Assembly: GCF_039541115.1 (NCBI RefSeq)
Contig: NZ_BAABFP010000007.1
Span: forward strand, 1-64,000
Origin: Angustibacter luteus
GTDB lineage: Bacteria > Actinomycetota > Actinomycetes > Actinomycetales > Angustibacteraceae
Reading direction: 5' to 3'
DNA length: 64,000 nucleotides
Position numbers and translations under genes: made by a program
The notes under the pieces: generated by a model
Told to the model about the DNA's origin: nothing
The model's input: the letters and a program-made list of their open reading frames with translations, nothing else
Database searches by the model: none
In this document: piece after piece, positions 9,281 through 18,210 of the stretch
How positions within the stretch are numbered: the stretch's first letter is position 1
How the letters are laid out: every line of letters starts with the position of its first letter

Positions 9281-10192
9281 GTGGACGACGCGACGAGGTA
9301 CCAGCTGACCCAGCTGCAGACCCTCGAGGCCGAGGCGATCTTCATCTTCCGCGAGGTGGTGGCCGAGCTCGAGCGGCCGGTGCTCCTGTTCTCCGGCGGC
9401 AAGGACTCCATCGTCATGCTCCGGCTGGCCGAGAAGGCGTTCTACCCGGCCCGCATCCCGTTCCCGGTGATGCACGTCGACACCGGCCACAACTTCGCCG
9501 AGGTGCTGGCCTTCCGTGACCACCGGGTCGACCAGCTCGGCGTCCCCATGATCGTGGCCAGCGTGCAGGAGGCCATCGACAACGGCTCGGTCGTCCAGCC
9601 GCCGGACGGCACCCGCAACCGGATCCAGACCCCGGTGCTGCTGGAGGCGCTGGAGAAGCACCGGTTCACCGCGATCTTCGGTGGGGCCCGCCGCGACGAG
9701 GACAAGGCCCGCGCCAAGGAGCGGATCTTCTCGTTCCGCGACGACTTCGGTCAGTGGGACCCGAAGAACCAGCGTCCCGAGCTGTGGAGCCTCTACAACG
9801 GTCGGATCCACGCCGGCGAGAGCATCCGGGTCTTCCCACTGTCCAACTGGACCGAGCTCGACATCTGGCAGTACATCGCCCGCGAGGGCCTGGAGCTGCC
9901 GTCCATCTACTACGCGCACGAGCGCGAGGTGTTCGAGCGCGCGGGGATGCTGTTCGGCGTCCACGAGGTCTGCCAGCCCAAGGCCGGCGAGCCGGTCCGC
10001 GTCGAGCGGGTGCGCTACCGGACGGTCGGCGACGCCAGCCTGACCGCCGCGGTGCTCAGCGACGCCGCCACGGTCGAGGAGGTCGTGGCCGAGGTGGCGG
10101 CGACCCGGGTCACCGAGCGCGGCGCGACCCGCGGCGACGACAAGTTCAGCGAGGCCGCCATGGAGGACCGCAAGCGGGAGGGCTACTTCTGA
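9281..10192 (+). CDS. cysD: Sulfate adenylyltransferase subunit 2 (CysD)
   Basis: 303 residues, normal length. The PP-loop SGGKDSIVML (about 38-47) binds ATP; HVDTGHNF and the RRDEDKARAKER region are typical of CysD. With CysN it makes adenosine 5'-phosphosulfate from ATP and sulfate, the first step of assimilation. The GTG start lies 2 bases after the cysQ stop, and the stop overlaps the cysN ATG (TGATG), so translation of the two subunits is probably coupled. The C-terminal MEDRKREGYF tail is conserved in the family. Confidence 0.96.
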   Translation: MDDATRYQLTQLQTLEAEAIFIFREVVAELERPVLLFSGGKDSIVMLRLAEKAFYPARIPFPVMHVDTGHNFAEVLAFRDHRVDQLGVPMIVASVQEAIDNGSVVQPPDGTRNRIQTPVLLEALEKHRFTAIFGGARRDEDKARAKERIFSFRDDFGQWDPKNQRPELWSLYNGRIHAGESIRVFPLSNWTELDIWQYIAREGLELPSIYYAHEREVFERAGMLFGVHEVCQPKAGEPVRVERVRYRTVGDASLTAAVLSDAATVEEVVAEVAATRVTERGATRGDDKFSEAAMEDRKREGYF

Positions 10193-11445
10193 TGGACATC
10201 CTGCGCTTCGCCACGGCGGGCTCGGTGGACGACGGCAAGTCGACGCTGATCGGCCGGCTGCTCTACGACACCAAGACCGTGTTCGAGGACCAGATCGAGT
10301 CGGTCGAGCGGGCCAGCCGCGAGCGCGGCGACGAGCACACCAACCTGGCGCTGCTCACCGACGGCCTGCGGGCCGAGCGCGAGCAGGGCATCACGATCGA
10401 CGTCGCCTACCGGTACTTCGCCACCCCCAAGCGCACGTTCATCATCGCGGACACCCCCGGGCACATCCAGTACACCCGCAACATGGTCACCGGCGCCTCG
10501 ACCGCCGACCTGGCGCTGGTGCTGGTGGACGCCCGCAAGGGCATCCTCGAGCAGAGCCGCCGACACGCGTTCCTGGCCACGCTGCTCGAGGTGCCGCACC
10601 TGGTGCTGTGCATCAACAAGATGGACCTGGTCGACTACTCGCAGGAGGTGTACGACCGGATCCACGACGAGTTCCGCGCGTTCGCCACCAAGCTGCGCAT
10701 CCCCGACCTGACGGTCGTCCCGGTGTCCGCGCTCAAGGGCGACAACGTGGTGACCCGCTCGCCGAACATGCCCTGGTACGAGGGCTCCAGCCTGCTGCAC
10801 CACCTGGAGAACGTGCACGTGGCCAGCGACCGGAACCTGATCGACGTCCGGTTCCCGGTGCAGTACGTGATCCGCCCGCAGTCGGACGCCTGGCACGACT
10901 ACCGCGGGTACGCCGGGCAGGTCGCCGGCGGGGTGATCAAGAAGGGCGACGAGGTGATGGTGCTGCCGTCCGGCTTCACCACCCGGATCGCCTCCGTGGC
11001 CACCGCGGACGGCGAGGTCGACGAGGCCTACCCGCCGATGTCGGTGACGATCCGGCTCGAGGACGAGATCGACGTCTCGCGCGGGGACATGATCTGCCGG
11101 CCGCGCAACGCGCCCGTGGCGGCGCAGAACCTGGACGCGATGGTCTGCTGGATGGACGAGTCGGCCTCGCTGCAGGTCGGCCGCAAGTACGCGATCAAGC
11201 ACACCACCCGGACCGCGCGGGCCGTCGTCCGCGACCTGCAGTACCGGCTCGACGTGAACACGCTGCACCGGGACGAGAGCGCGGACTCGTTGTCGCTCAA
11301 CGAGGTCGGCCGGGTGCGGCTGCGCACCACCGCCCCGCTGATGACCGACGAGTACTCGCGCAACCGGACGACGGGTGGGTTCGTGCTGGTCGACGAGGCC
11401 ACGAACCGGACCGTCGCGGCCGGCATGATCACCTCGGCCGGCTGA
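10192..11445 (+). CDS. cysN: Sulfate adenylyltransferase subunit 1, GTPase (CysN)
   Basis: 417 residues, an elongation-factor-like GTPase that powers APS synthesis by CysD. G1 is GSVDDGKSTLIG at the N-terminus (about 10-21), G3 is DTPGHIQYTRNM, and G4 is NKMDL. The beta-barrel domains follow and the protein ends soon after, so it is not the CysNC fusion seen in mycobacteria; the APS kinase is encoded separately and convergently next door at 11455-12744. The ATG overlaps the cysD stop. Confidence 0.96.
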   Translation: MDILRFATAGSVDDGKSTLIGRLLYDTKTVFEDQIESVERASRERGDEHTNLALLTDGLRAEREQGITIDVAYRYFATPKRTFIIADTPGHIQYTRNMVTGASTADLALVLVDARKGILEQSRRHAFLATLLEVPHLVLCINKMDLVDYSQEVYDRIHDEFRAFATKLRIPDLTVVPVSALKGDNVVTRSPNMPWYEGSSLLHHLENVHVASDRNLIDVRFPVQYVIRPQSDAWHDYRGYAGQVAGGVIKKGDEVMVLPSGFTTRIASVATADGEVDEAYPPMSVTIRLEDEIDVSRGDMICRPRNAPVAAQNLDAMVCWMDESASLQVGRKYAIKHTTRTARAVVRDLQYRLDVNTLHRDESADSLSLNEVGRVRLRTTAPLMTDEYSRNRTTGGFVLVDEATNRTVAAGMITSAG

Positions 11446-11454
11446 CCCGGCTGC

Positions 11455-12744
11455 TCAGCTCAGCCAGCCACCGGCGCGCAGGTGCGCCAGGACGACGTCC
11501 AGCGCCTGCTGCTCGGTGAGCCGGGAGGTGTCGACGACGACGTCCGCGTCGTCCGGCTCCTCGTAGGGGTCGCTGATCCCGGTGAACTGCGGCACCAGGC
11601 CGGCCCGGGCGCGAGCGTAGAGCCCCTTGACGTCACGCTCCTCGCAGACCTCCAGGGGCGTCGCCACGTGCACCAGCAGGAAGTCGCCGACCTGCTCCAC
11701 CCGCTGCCGCACCTCCTGCCGGGTGGCCGCGTACGGCGCGATGGGTGCGCAGACCGCGACCCCGCCGTGCTCGGCGACCAGGCTCGCGACGAAGCCGATC
11801 CGGCGCACGTTCGTCTCGCGGGCCGCCTTGTCGAACCCCAGGTCGGCCGACAGCAGCCGGCGGACCTCGTCGCCGTCCAGCACGCTGGTCGTGCGCTCGG
11901 TGCGGTCGCGGACGTGGTCGGCCAGCGCCGCGGCCAGCGTGGACTTGCCCGACCCGGACAGCCCGGTGAACATCACCACCAGCCCGCGCCGGGACGGCGG
12001 CGGTCGCCAGCGCTCCAGGTGGGTCGCGACGTCGGCCGCCACCAGCGTGGTCGGCAGCGGGTCTGCCCGGTCGAGCCGGCCGAGGACCTCGCGCCAGCGG
12101 GCGTCGCCCGCGCCGAGCACCTCCGTGCGTGCCGCGCCGAACGCCCGGCCGACGGCATCGGCCAGCGCCCGGTCGCTGGCCGGGTCGCGGAACGCGAAGG
12201 GCACCTCGGCGAGCCGGGTCGCCGAACCGGTGGGGAGTCCGGCGCGGACCGCCTCCCGCAGGGTCCGCGACGGCATCCCGTCGGGGGTGGCGCCGCCGGT
12301 CGGCACGAGCACCAGCGCGACGTCAGGTGCCGGCTCGTCGGCGAGGAAGGGTCGTCCGGCTAGCACGGCCTGGACGGCGGGGACGGCAGGGACGGCGGGG
12401 ACGGCGGGGCCGGACGCCGGGTGCTCGGTCCGGATGGCGGCGGCCAGCGCTCGCACGCGGCCACGGATCCCGCCCGGTTCGCCGCGGACGTCGTCCAGCG
12501 CCGCGACCGGGATGCCCTGCCGGTCGGCCAGCAGCACCTGACCGGCCCGGACCGCGGCGGTGGCCTGCGGGTCGGGCAGCGCGAGCCCGACCTGGTGCTC
12601 GGCACCGCCGGCCCCCTCGTCAGGGTCGGCCAGCGTGCCGCCGAGCCGGCGGAACGGCAGCCGCACGCCGAGCAGGACGAGGGCGAGGTCGGCGAGCTCG
12701 AGGTCGGTGGGGGACAGCACGGGAGCGTCCTTCGGGTGGTTCAC
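11455..12744 (-). CDS. cysC: Adenylyl-sulfate kinase with N-terminal extension
   Basis: 429 residues. The C-terminal ~180 residues form a complete APS kinase: P-loop GLSGSGKST (about 257-265), DGDEVR, and VCEERDVKGLYARAR. It phosphorylates APS to PAPS. The N-terminal ~240 residues are not part of the kinase family and resemble a reduced ATP-sulfurylase-like module (GVRLPFRRLGGTLADPDEG; VLVPTGGATPDGMPS), without the usual HxxH nucleotide motif, so they are probably non-catalytic or divergent. A PAV tripeptide repeat sits in the linker. It is convergent with cysN (9 bases apart) rather than in the cysQDN operon. The GTG start is preceded by AGGAGG at short spacing; a GTG 24 bases downstream is possible. 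Confidence 0.85.
   Translation of the reverse strand: MNHPKDAPVLSPTDLELADLALVLLGVRLPFRRLGGTLADPDEGAGGAEHQVGLALPDPQATAAVRAGQVLLADRQGIPVAALDDVRGEPGGIRGRVRALAAAIRTEHPASGPAVPAVPAVPAVQAVLAGRPFLADEPAPDVALVLVPTGGATPDGMPSRTLREAVRAGLPTGSATRLAEVPFAFRDPASDRALADAVGRAFGAARTEVLGAGDARWREVLGRLDRADPLPTTLVAADVATHLERWRPPPSRRGLVVMFTGLSGSGKSTLAAALADHVRDRTERTTSVLDGDEVRRLLSADLGFDKAARETNVRRIGFVASLVAEHGGVAVCAPIAPYAATRQEVRQRVEQVGDFLLVHVATPLEVCEERDVKGLYARARAGLVPQFTGISDPYEEPDDADVVVDTSRLTEQQALDVVLAHLRAGGWLS
12373..12408. repeat. 9-bp tandem repeat in the APS kinase linker
   Basis: Four copies of GACGGCGGG (one with a single change) in perfect 9-bp register, coding for a run of Pro-Ala-Val triplets on the minus strand. 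It is in-frame and probably marks a flexible linker. Confidence 0.75.
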
Positions 12745-12835
12745 GAGCCTCCTGCCGTTCGGTGCGCTCGATCGCTGCGACGGCCAATTCCATCGTCCGG
12801 GGTCGGGTGGCGTCCAGTCCCGGGCTCCGAGGTCT

Positions 12836-12841
12836 TAGGCT
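12836..12841 (+). promoter_or_regulatory. Predicted -10 (TAGGCT) of the SurA-N lipoprotein gene
   Basis: TAGGCT lies about 70 bases before the GTG at 12914, which has its own GAAGGGA ribosome-binding site. This promoter therefore gives an ordinary leadered mRNA. Confidence 0.35.
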
Positions 12842-12913
12842 GTGGGCGCGGCACGGGCAGGTCGGGGCACAGCCTCGCGGCCCGTCAGGCATCAGGGCAG
12901 CGAAGGGACAGCG

Positions 12914-13477
12914 GTGTTCGACACCAGAAGCGTCGTGGGGCGGAGCGGGCTACGAGCCGCGGTGGTGGCCGTGGCGTTGGGGCTCGCGGTGTCCGCGTGC
13001 ACCCCGGCCAAGGCCGGCGCCGCCGCGATCGTGGGGGACCGGCGGATCACCAGCCAGCAGGTGAACGACTCCAGCCAGGGCATCCGCGAGGGCAACCCGC
13101 AGCTGGCTCAGGGCGACGGCCTGGAGCGCACGGTGCTGTACTACCTGGTGATCTCGCCGTGGGTGCTGTCCGCGGCGCAGGCCACCGGCAACGGGGTCAG
13201 CAACCAGGAGGCCGCCAAGCTGCTGCCGAAGACGACCACCCCGGACCCGGGTTCGATCCTGGTGCTGCGCACCTTCACCGCCCTGCAGAAGATGCAGCAG
13301 GCCGGCGCCAGCGAGGCACTGGCCCAGGTGCAGAAGGACATCGGCGCCGCCGACCCCAAGCTGAGCCCCCGCTACGGCACCTTCGACGTCCAGCAGATGT
13401 CCATCGTGGACGCCCCGCCGAACTGGGTGGTCCCGAAGTCCGAGCCGACCGAGTCCACGAACCCCGGTCAGCCCTGA
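12914..13477 (+). CDS. SurA N-terminal domain lipoprotein
   Basis: 187 residues. The signal sequence ends in a lipobox (LAVSAC, Cys about residue 27), so the product should be lipid-anchored on the outer face of the membrane. The next stretch, AAIVGDRRITSQQVNDSSQG, is the usual opening of SurA-N/parvulin-type chaperone domains, but no peptidyl-prolyl isomerase domain follows; short versions beside mazG are common in actinobacteria. A role in folding or stability of exported proteins is inferred only. The GTG start has GAAGGGA upstream. The stop is followed within about 25-40 bases by mazG. Confidence 0.8.
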   Translation: MFDTRSVVGRSGLRAAVVAVALGLAVSACTPAKAGAAAIVGDRRITSQQVNDSSQGIREGNPQLAQGDGLERTVLYYLVISPWVLSAAQATGNGVSNQEAAKLLPKTTTPDPGSILVLRTFTALQKMQQAGASEALAQVQKDIGAADPKLSPRYGTFDVQQMSIVDAPPNWVVPKSEPTESTNPGQP

Positions 13478-13518
13478 CCAGCCCACTGCAGGAGGACCAG
13501 CTGGCGGGCGGCCAGCTC

Positions 13519-14505
13519 GTGCTGCTGGTCGCCTCACCGCGGGTCGCGCCCGGCCTGCTCAGCCGGGGCGGTTGGCAGGCGCTCGACGCCGCCGACCTGG
13601 TGCTCTGCGCCGACCCGGCGGACGCGCTGCCCGAGGCCGTCGCCGAGGCCGGGATCGACGTCCGGGTGGAGGAGTCGCCGGACGTCGCCTCCCGGGCCCG
13701 CGCGCTCGTGCAGCGGGCGGCGACCGCGACCCTGGTCTGGCTCGGCTCGCCGGACGCCGACCCCGGCCTGACCGACGCACTGGCCATGGAGCTCTCCCGG
13801 GTCGCGGCCACCGGCGACCCGCCGACCGTGGAGATCCTGGTCGCCAGCCACGACGTGCCGGGCTCCCGGCTGCTCGACCTGGTCGCCGTGATGGACCGGC
13901 TGCGCTCACCCGGCGGCTGCCCGTGGGACGCCGAGCAGACCCCGACCTCGCTGGTGCCGTACCTGATCGAGGAGGCCTACGAGGCGGTCGAGGCGCTGGA
14001 GTCCGGCGACCCGGCGGCCGTGCGCGAGGAGCTCGGCGACGTCCTGCTGCAGGTGGTCTTCCACGCCCGGATGGCGCAGGAGGGCGAGCAGCCCTTCGAC
14101 GTGGACGACGTGGCCGCCGGCATCGTCGCCAAGCTGGTCCGCCGGCACCCGCACGTCTTCGCCCCCGATGCCGGGTCGGGCGGCACGTCGGCGTCCGACG
14201 TCCAGCAGAACTGGGATCGGCTCAAGGCGGCCGAGAAGGGCCGCGAGAGCGTCCTGGACGGCATCCCCGCCGCGCTGCCCGCGCTGGCCCGCGCCGAGAA
14301 GGTGCTCGGCCGGATCGAACGGGACGGCGGCGGCGCCGTCCCCGAACCGGTTGGCGACGCCCTCGCCGACGCCCTGCTCACCCTCGTCGCCCAGGCGAGG
14401 GTCGACGGCCGCGACCCCGAGGCCGTCCTGCGCGCCGCGGTGCGCGAGCTGGAGCAGCGGCACCGCGACCACCCCGACCACCCCGACCGTGAGGTCCGCG
14501 GATGA
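13519..14505 (+). CDS. mazG: Nucleoside triphosphate pyrophosphohydrolase MazG
   Basis: About 328 residues. The MazG core begins at RLRSPGGCPWDAEQT and carries the metal-binding helices EEAYEAVEAL and EELGDVLLQVVFHAR, then RRHPHVF, all diagnostic. It hydrolyses (d)NTPs to monophosphates, cleaning aberrant nucleotides. The ~120-residue N-terminal part (LVASPRVAPGLL...DLVLCADPADALPEAV) looks like a remnant tetrapyrrole-methylase-like domain, as in other actinobacterial MazG proteins. The start is uncertain: GTG at 13519 has no ribosome site, whereas AGGAGG at 13490-13495 is ideally placed for a CTG at 13501. The stop overlaps the next start (ATGA). Confidence 0.88.
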   Translation: MLLVASPRVAPGLLSRGGWQALDAADLVLCADPADALPEAVAEAGIDVRVEESPDVASRARALVQRAATATLVWLGSPDADPGLTDALAMELSRVAATGDPPTVEILVASHDVPGSRLLDLVAVMDRLRSPGGCPWDAEQTPTSLVPYLIEEAYEAVEALESGDPAAVREELGDVLLQVVFHARMAQEGEQPFDVDDVAAGIVAKLVRRHPHVFAPDAGSGGTSASDVQQNWDRLKAAEKGRESVLDGIPAALPALARAEKVLGRIERDGGGAVPEPVGDALADALLTLVAQARVDGRDPEAVLRAAVRELEQRHRDHPDHPDREVRG

Positions 14506-16187
14506 GCCCGGCGCCGGTGCCCGAACGCTTCTGGCAGACCGCCCGGACGGCGCTGGACGTGCTGCTCGAGCACGACCCGGTCCGGGCCACGACGCTCGGT
14601 GACCACCGGTTCGACCGGCGGCTGCCCGACCTGTCACCCGATGGCGTGCAGGCGACGCTCGGTGACCTCGCGGACGCCACCGGCGCGCTGGACGACATCG
14701 ACGACGCCGAGCTGGGCCCGCAGGACCGGACCGACCTGGAGCTGCTGCGCGGCCGGCTCACCGCCCGCACCTGGAGCCTCGGCGACCTGGCCGAGCAGAC
14801 CTGGGACCCGCTGCTGTCCCTGCCCGGGCCGGCGATCTACTCGCTGGTGGCCCGCGACACCGGCGTCCCCGAGGACCGGGTCCGGGCGCTGGCCGCCCGG
14901 CTGGCGGCGATCCCGGAGTACCTGCACACCGTCCGTGACCAGCTCGGGCAGCTGCCGCGGGTGCACGTCGAGACGGCCGTCCTGCAGGCCCGCGGCGCGC
15001 TGTCGCTGCTCGGCGAGCCGGTGGACGCGCTGCTGGCCCGCGCGCCGGTCGTCGACCTGGACGCGCTGCGCACGGCGGCCGCGGACGCCCTCGAGGAGCA
15101 CGCCGGCTGGCTGGCCGACCAGCTGCCCGAGTCCGACCGCGACCCCCGACTCGGGGACCGCGCCTACGCGGCCCGGCTCTGGTACGCGCTGGACACCTCG
15201 ACCGGACCGGACGCCCTGCTGGACCGCGCGGAGAGCGACCTGATGGCCGTCGAAGAGCGGATCGCCGAGGTGGCGGCCCAGCTGGCCCCGCAGCTCGGGG
15301 TCGACGCGGACCCGGCCGGCCGGGTCCGCGCGGTGCTGGACGCCCTGGCCGCCGGCGCGCCGGTGACCGATGCCGACGTGCTGGACCGCTGCCGGGCGCA
15401 CCTGAGCGACCTCACCGCACTCGTCCGCGAGCACGAGCTCGTCACCGTGCCCGACGACCCGGTCGAGATCATCGAGATGCCGGAGGTGAACCGCGGCGTC
15501 GCGGTCGCCTACTGCGACCCGCCCGGCCCGCTCGAGCCCGACCTGGCCACGGGTGGCCCGGCGCCCACGTTCTTCGCCGTCGCCCCCACCCCGGACGGCT
15601 GGTCCGCCGAGCGCGTCGCGTCCTTCTACCGCGAGTACAACGACCACATGCTGCGGAACCTGTCGGTGCACGAGGCCATGCCCGGCCACGTCCTCCAGCT
15701 CGCGCACGCCCGGCGCTTCCGCGGTTCGACGGCCGCGCGCGCGGCCCTGACCAGCGGCACGTTCGTCGAGGGCTGGGCGGTCTACGCCGAGGGTCTGGTC
15801 GCGGACCTCGTCGAGCAGCTGGAGCCCGGCTCGGTCGGCGCGCTCGCGCTGCGCATGCAGCAGCTGAAGATGCTGCTGCGCTGCACCATCAACGCGATCC
15901 TCGACGTGCGGGTGCACACCCGCGGCATGACCGAGGCCGAGGCGATGGCGCTGATGACCACCCGCGGCCACCAGGAGGACGGCGAGGCGGCCGGCAAGTG
16001 GCGCCGGGCCCTGCTGACCAGCGCCCAGCTCTCGACGTACTACGTCGGTCACGTCGAGGTGTCCGCGCTGGCGGCGGACCTGCGCGCCGCGCGCCCGCAG
16101 TCCCGGACCCGCGTCGTGCACGACGCGCTGCTCGCCCACGGGTCGCCGTCCCCGCGGCTGCTGCGGTCCCTGCTCGAACTCGGCTGA
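14502..16187 (+). CDS. DUF885 family metallopeptidase
   Basis: 561 residues, full length for DUF885. The zinc motif HEAMPGH is at about residue 390, and the downstream FVEGWAVYAEGL supplies the expected third-ligand region. Members are predicted soluble zinc peptidases or carboxypeptidases; substrates are largely unknown. The protein has no signal peptide, so it acts in the cytoplasm. It overlaps mazG by four bases, so the two are probably co-translated; no functional link is obvious. Confidence 0.85.
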   Translation: MSPAPVPERFWQTARTALDVLLEHDPVRATTLGDHRFDRRLPDLSPDGVQATLGDLADATGALDDIDDAELGPQDRTDLELLRGRLTARTWSLGDLAEQTWDPLLSLPGPAIYSLVARDTGVPEDRVRALAARLAAIPEYLHTVRDQLGQLPRVHVETAVLQARGALSLLGEPVDALLARAPVVDLDALRTAAADALEEHAGWLADQLPESDRDPRLGDRAYAARLWYALDTSTGPDALLDRAESDLMAVEERIAEVAAQLAPQLGVDADPAGRVRAVLDALAAGAPVTDADVLDRCRAHLSDLTALVREHELVTVPDDPVEIIEMPEVNRGVAVAYCDPPGPLEPDLATGGPAPTFFAVAPTPDGWSAERVASFYREYNDHMLRNLSVHEAMPGHVLQLAHARRFRGSTAARAALTSGTFVEGWAVYAEGLVADLVEQLEPGSVGALALRMQQLKMLLRCTINAILDVRVHTRGMTEAEAMALMTTRGHQEDGEAAGKWRRALLTSAQLSTYYVGHVEVSALAADLRAARPQSRTRVVHDALLAHGSPSPRLLRSLLELG

Positions 16188-16254
16188 ACGGCTGCGGGCG
16201 GCGTCCCGGTTGTGCCAGGGTGAGCGCGCAGGAACCCGATCAGAGGGGCCAGCC

Positions 16255-18162
16255 ATGCTGCGTCGTCCCGTGGTGGTCGTCACGCTCGTGATCGCGGTCG
16301 CCGCGATGCTCGCGGTACCCGGCGCCACGGTGCAGGCCGCATCCCCGACCGTGCACTTCACCGCGGCCGGCGACTACGCGACCACGGCGAACACGAGCCT
16401 GGTGCTGGACGGCATCCACGCGAACGCCCCCGACCTCAACCTCGCGCTCGGCGACCTGTCCTACGGCGCCGTCGGCAACGAGCAGGCGTTCTGCGACCTC
16501 GTCACCGGCAAGGTCGGGTCGGGCTTCCCGTTCGAGCTGATCTCCGGCAACCACGAGAGCAACGGGTTGAACGGCAACATCAACGACTTCTCCGCCTGCC
16601 TGCCCAACCAGCTGCCCGGGGTGACCGGAACCTACGGCCGGCAGTGGTACGTGGACTACCCGCGGTCGAACCCGACGGTGCGGTTCGTGATGATCTCGGC
16701 CGGGCTGGGCTTCTCGGACGGCAACTGGGACTACAGCGTGGGGTCGCCGCGCTACCAGTGGACGGCGGCGGCCGTGGACGGCGCGCGAGCGAGCGGCATC
16801 CCCTGGGTGGTCGTCGGCATGCACAAGCCCTGCGTCTCGGTCGGCGAGTACGGCTGCGAGGCGTCGGTGCAACCGATCATCTCGATGCTGCTGCAGAAGA
16901 AGGTCGACCTGATCCTGTCCGGTCACGAGCACCTGTACCAGCGGTCCAAGCAGCTGGCGCTCGGCGCCGGCTGCCCGTCGCTCACCCTGAACGCCTACAA
17001 CGCCAGCTGCGTGGTCGACTCCGACGACCAGCTGGTCAAGGGCGCCGGGACGGTGCTGGCGACCGTCGGCACCGGTGGGACGCCGCTGCGGGACGTCGAC
17101 CCGGCCGACACCGAGGCCGCCTACTTCGCGCAGTTCCAGGGCGCGAACACCGCCGCGAGCTACGGCTTCCTCGACGTGGTCGCGGACGGCGACCAGCTCA
17201 CCGCCCGGTTCGCCCCGGTGACGGGCGCGTTCAGCGACCTGTTCACCATCACCCGCTCGACCACCCCGGTGAACAGCCCGCCCACGGCCTCGGTCGCGAC
17301 CCCGGTCTGCAGCGCGCTGACGTGCACGTTCGACGGCACCGGATCCAGCGACCCCGACGGCACGATCTCGGCCTGGGACTGGACCTTCGGCGACGGCACC
17401 ACCGACACCGGAGCCACCCGCGGGCACACGTTCGCGACCGCCGGCACGTACCCGGTCACGTTGCGGGTCACGGACGACGACGGCGCCACCGCGACGGCCA
17501 GCACCTCCGTCACGGTGTCCGCGTCCCCGCCGCCGTACGCGTCCGACGGCTTCACCCGAACGGTGGCCAGCGGCTGGGGCAAGGCCGAGACCGGGGGGAA
17601 CTGGACGGCCGGCTCGTCCGGCCAGGCCTCCGTCAGCGGTGGAGTCGGCAAGCTGCTGATGGCGACGCCCGGGGCGGGCCCGTACGCCTACCTCGGTTCG
17701 GCCAACGCGCTGAACACCGACCTGACCACCTCCCTGTCGATGGACAAGAACGGGACCGGCAGCGGGACGGCGTTGTGGTTCCGGGCCCGGCACGTCCCGT
17801 CGGGCGCGGAGTACCGGCTGCGCTTGCGCTGGCTGACCGGCAACGTGCTCTCGATGAACCTGTCCCGCTTCGACACCGCCGAGACCGTGCTGGGCTCGAC
17901 CGTGTCACTGCCGGGTGGGGTCACGGCCGGGGAGCCGCTCAAGCTGCGCTGGCAGGTGCTGGGAACGGCTCCGACGACGCTGCGGGCGAAGCTGTGGCGG
18001 GCGGCCGATCCCGAGCCAGCCGCCTGGACGGTGTCGGCGACGGACTCCACCGCGGCTCTGCAGGCCGCCGGGTACCTCGGGCTGTACACGTACTTCTCGA
18101 GCTCGTCCACCAACGCACCGGTCGTGCTGAGCATCGACGACTTCCGGGCCGTCAGCCCCTGA
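16255..18162 (+). CDS. Secreted metallophosphatase with PKD and jelly-roll domains
   Basis: 635 residues. A signal peptide ends near ATVQAAS (about 27). The calcineurin-type phosphoesterase follows: AGDYATT, LALGDLSYG, SGNHESNG, GMHKPC and GHEHLYQR supply the metal ligands (about 35-235). A PKD repeat (TFDGTGSSDPDGTISAWDW, about 340-425) then leads to a ~200-residue C-terminal domain starting SDGFTRTVASGWG, homologous to the domain in the secreted protein at the left edge. It is probably an extracellular phosphatase acting on organic phosphates or surface polymers. The ATG at 16255 has AGAGGGG upstream; an upstream GTG adds residues with no signal-peptide sense. Confidence 0.87.
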   Translation: MLRRPVVVVTLVIAVAAMLAVPGATVQAASPTVHFTAAGDYATTANTSLVLDGIHANAPDLNLALGDLSYGAVGNEQAFCDLVTGKVGSGFPFELISGNHESNGLNGNINDFSACLPNQLPGVTGTYGRQWYVDYPRSNPTVRFVMISAGLGFSDGNWDYSVGSPRYQWTAAAVDGARASGIPWVVVGMHKPCVSVGEYGCEASVQPIISMLLQKKVDLILSGHEHLYQRSKQLALGAGCPSLTLNAYNASCVVDSDDQLVKGAGTVLATVGTGGTPLRDVDPADTEAAYFAQFQGANTAASYGFLDVVADGDQLTARFAPVTGAFSDLFTITRSTTPVNSPPTASVATPVCSALTCTFDGTGSSDPDGTISAWDWTFGDGTTDTGATRGHTFATAGTYPVTLRVTDDDGATATASTSVTVSASPPPYASDGFTRTVASGWGKAETGGNWTAGSSGQASVSGGVGKLLMATPGAGPYAYLGSANALNTDLTTSLSMDKNGTGSGTALWFRARHVPSGAEYRLRLRWLTGNVLSMNLSRFDTAETVLGSTVSLPGGVTAGEPLKLRWQVLGTAPTTLRAKLWRAADPEPAAWTVSATDSTAALQAAGYLGLYTYFSSSSTNAPVVLSIDDFRAVSP

Positions 18163-18198
18163 TCGGGCGTCGGGCGGTCGAGTCCGCGCGCCAGGTGA

Positions 18199-18204
18199 CA
18201 CGAT
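18199..18204 (+). promoter_or_regulatory. Predicted leaderless -10 (CACGAT) for the amidohydrolase gene
   Basis: CACGAT ends exactly 6 bases before the ATG at 18211 and no purine-rich ribosome site is present, matching the leaderless pattern. Confidence 0.45.
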
Positions 18205-18210
18205 GCCGGG

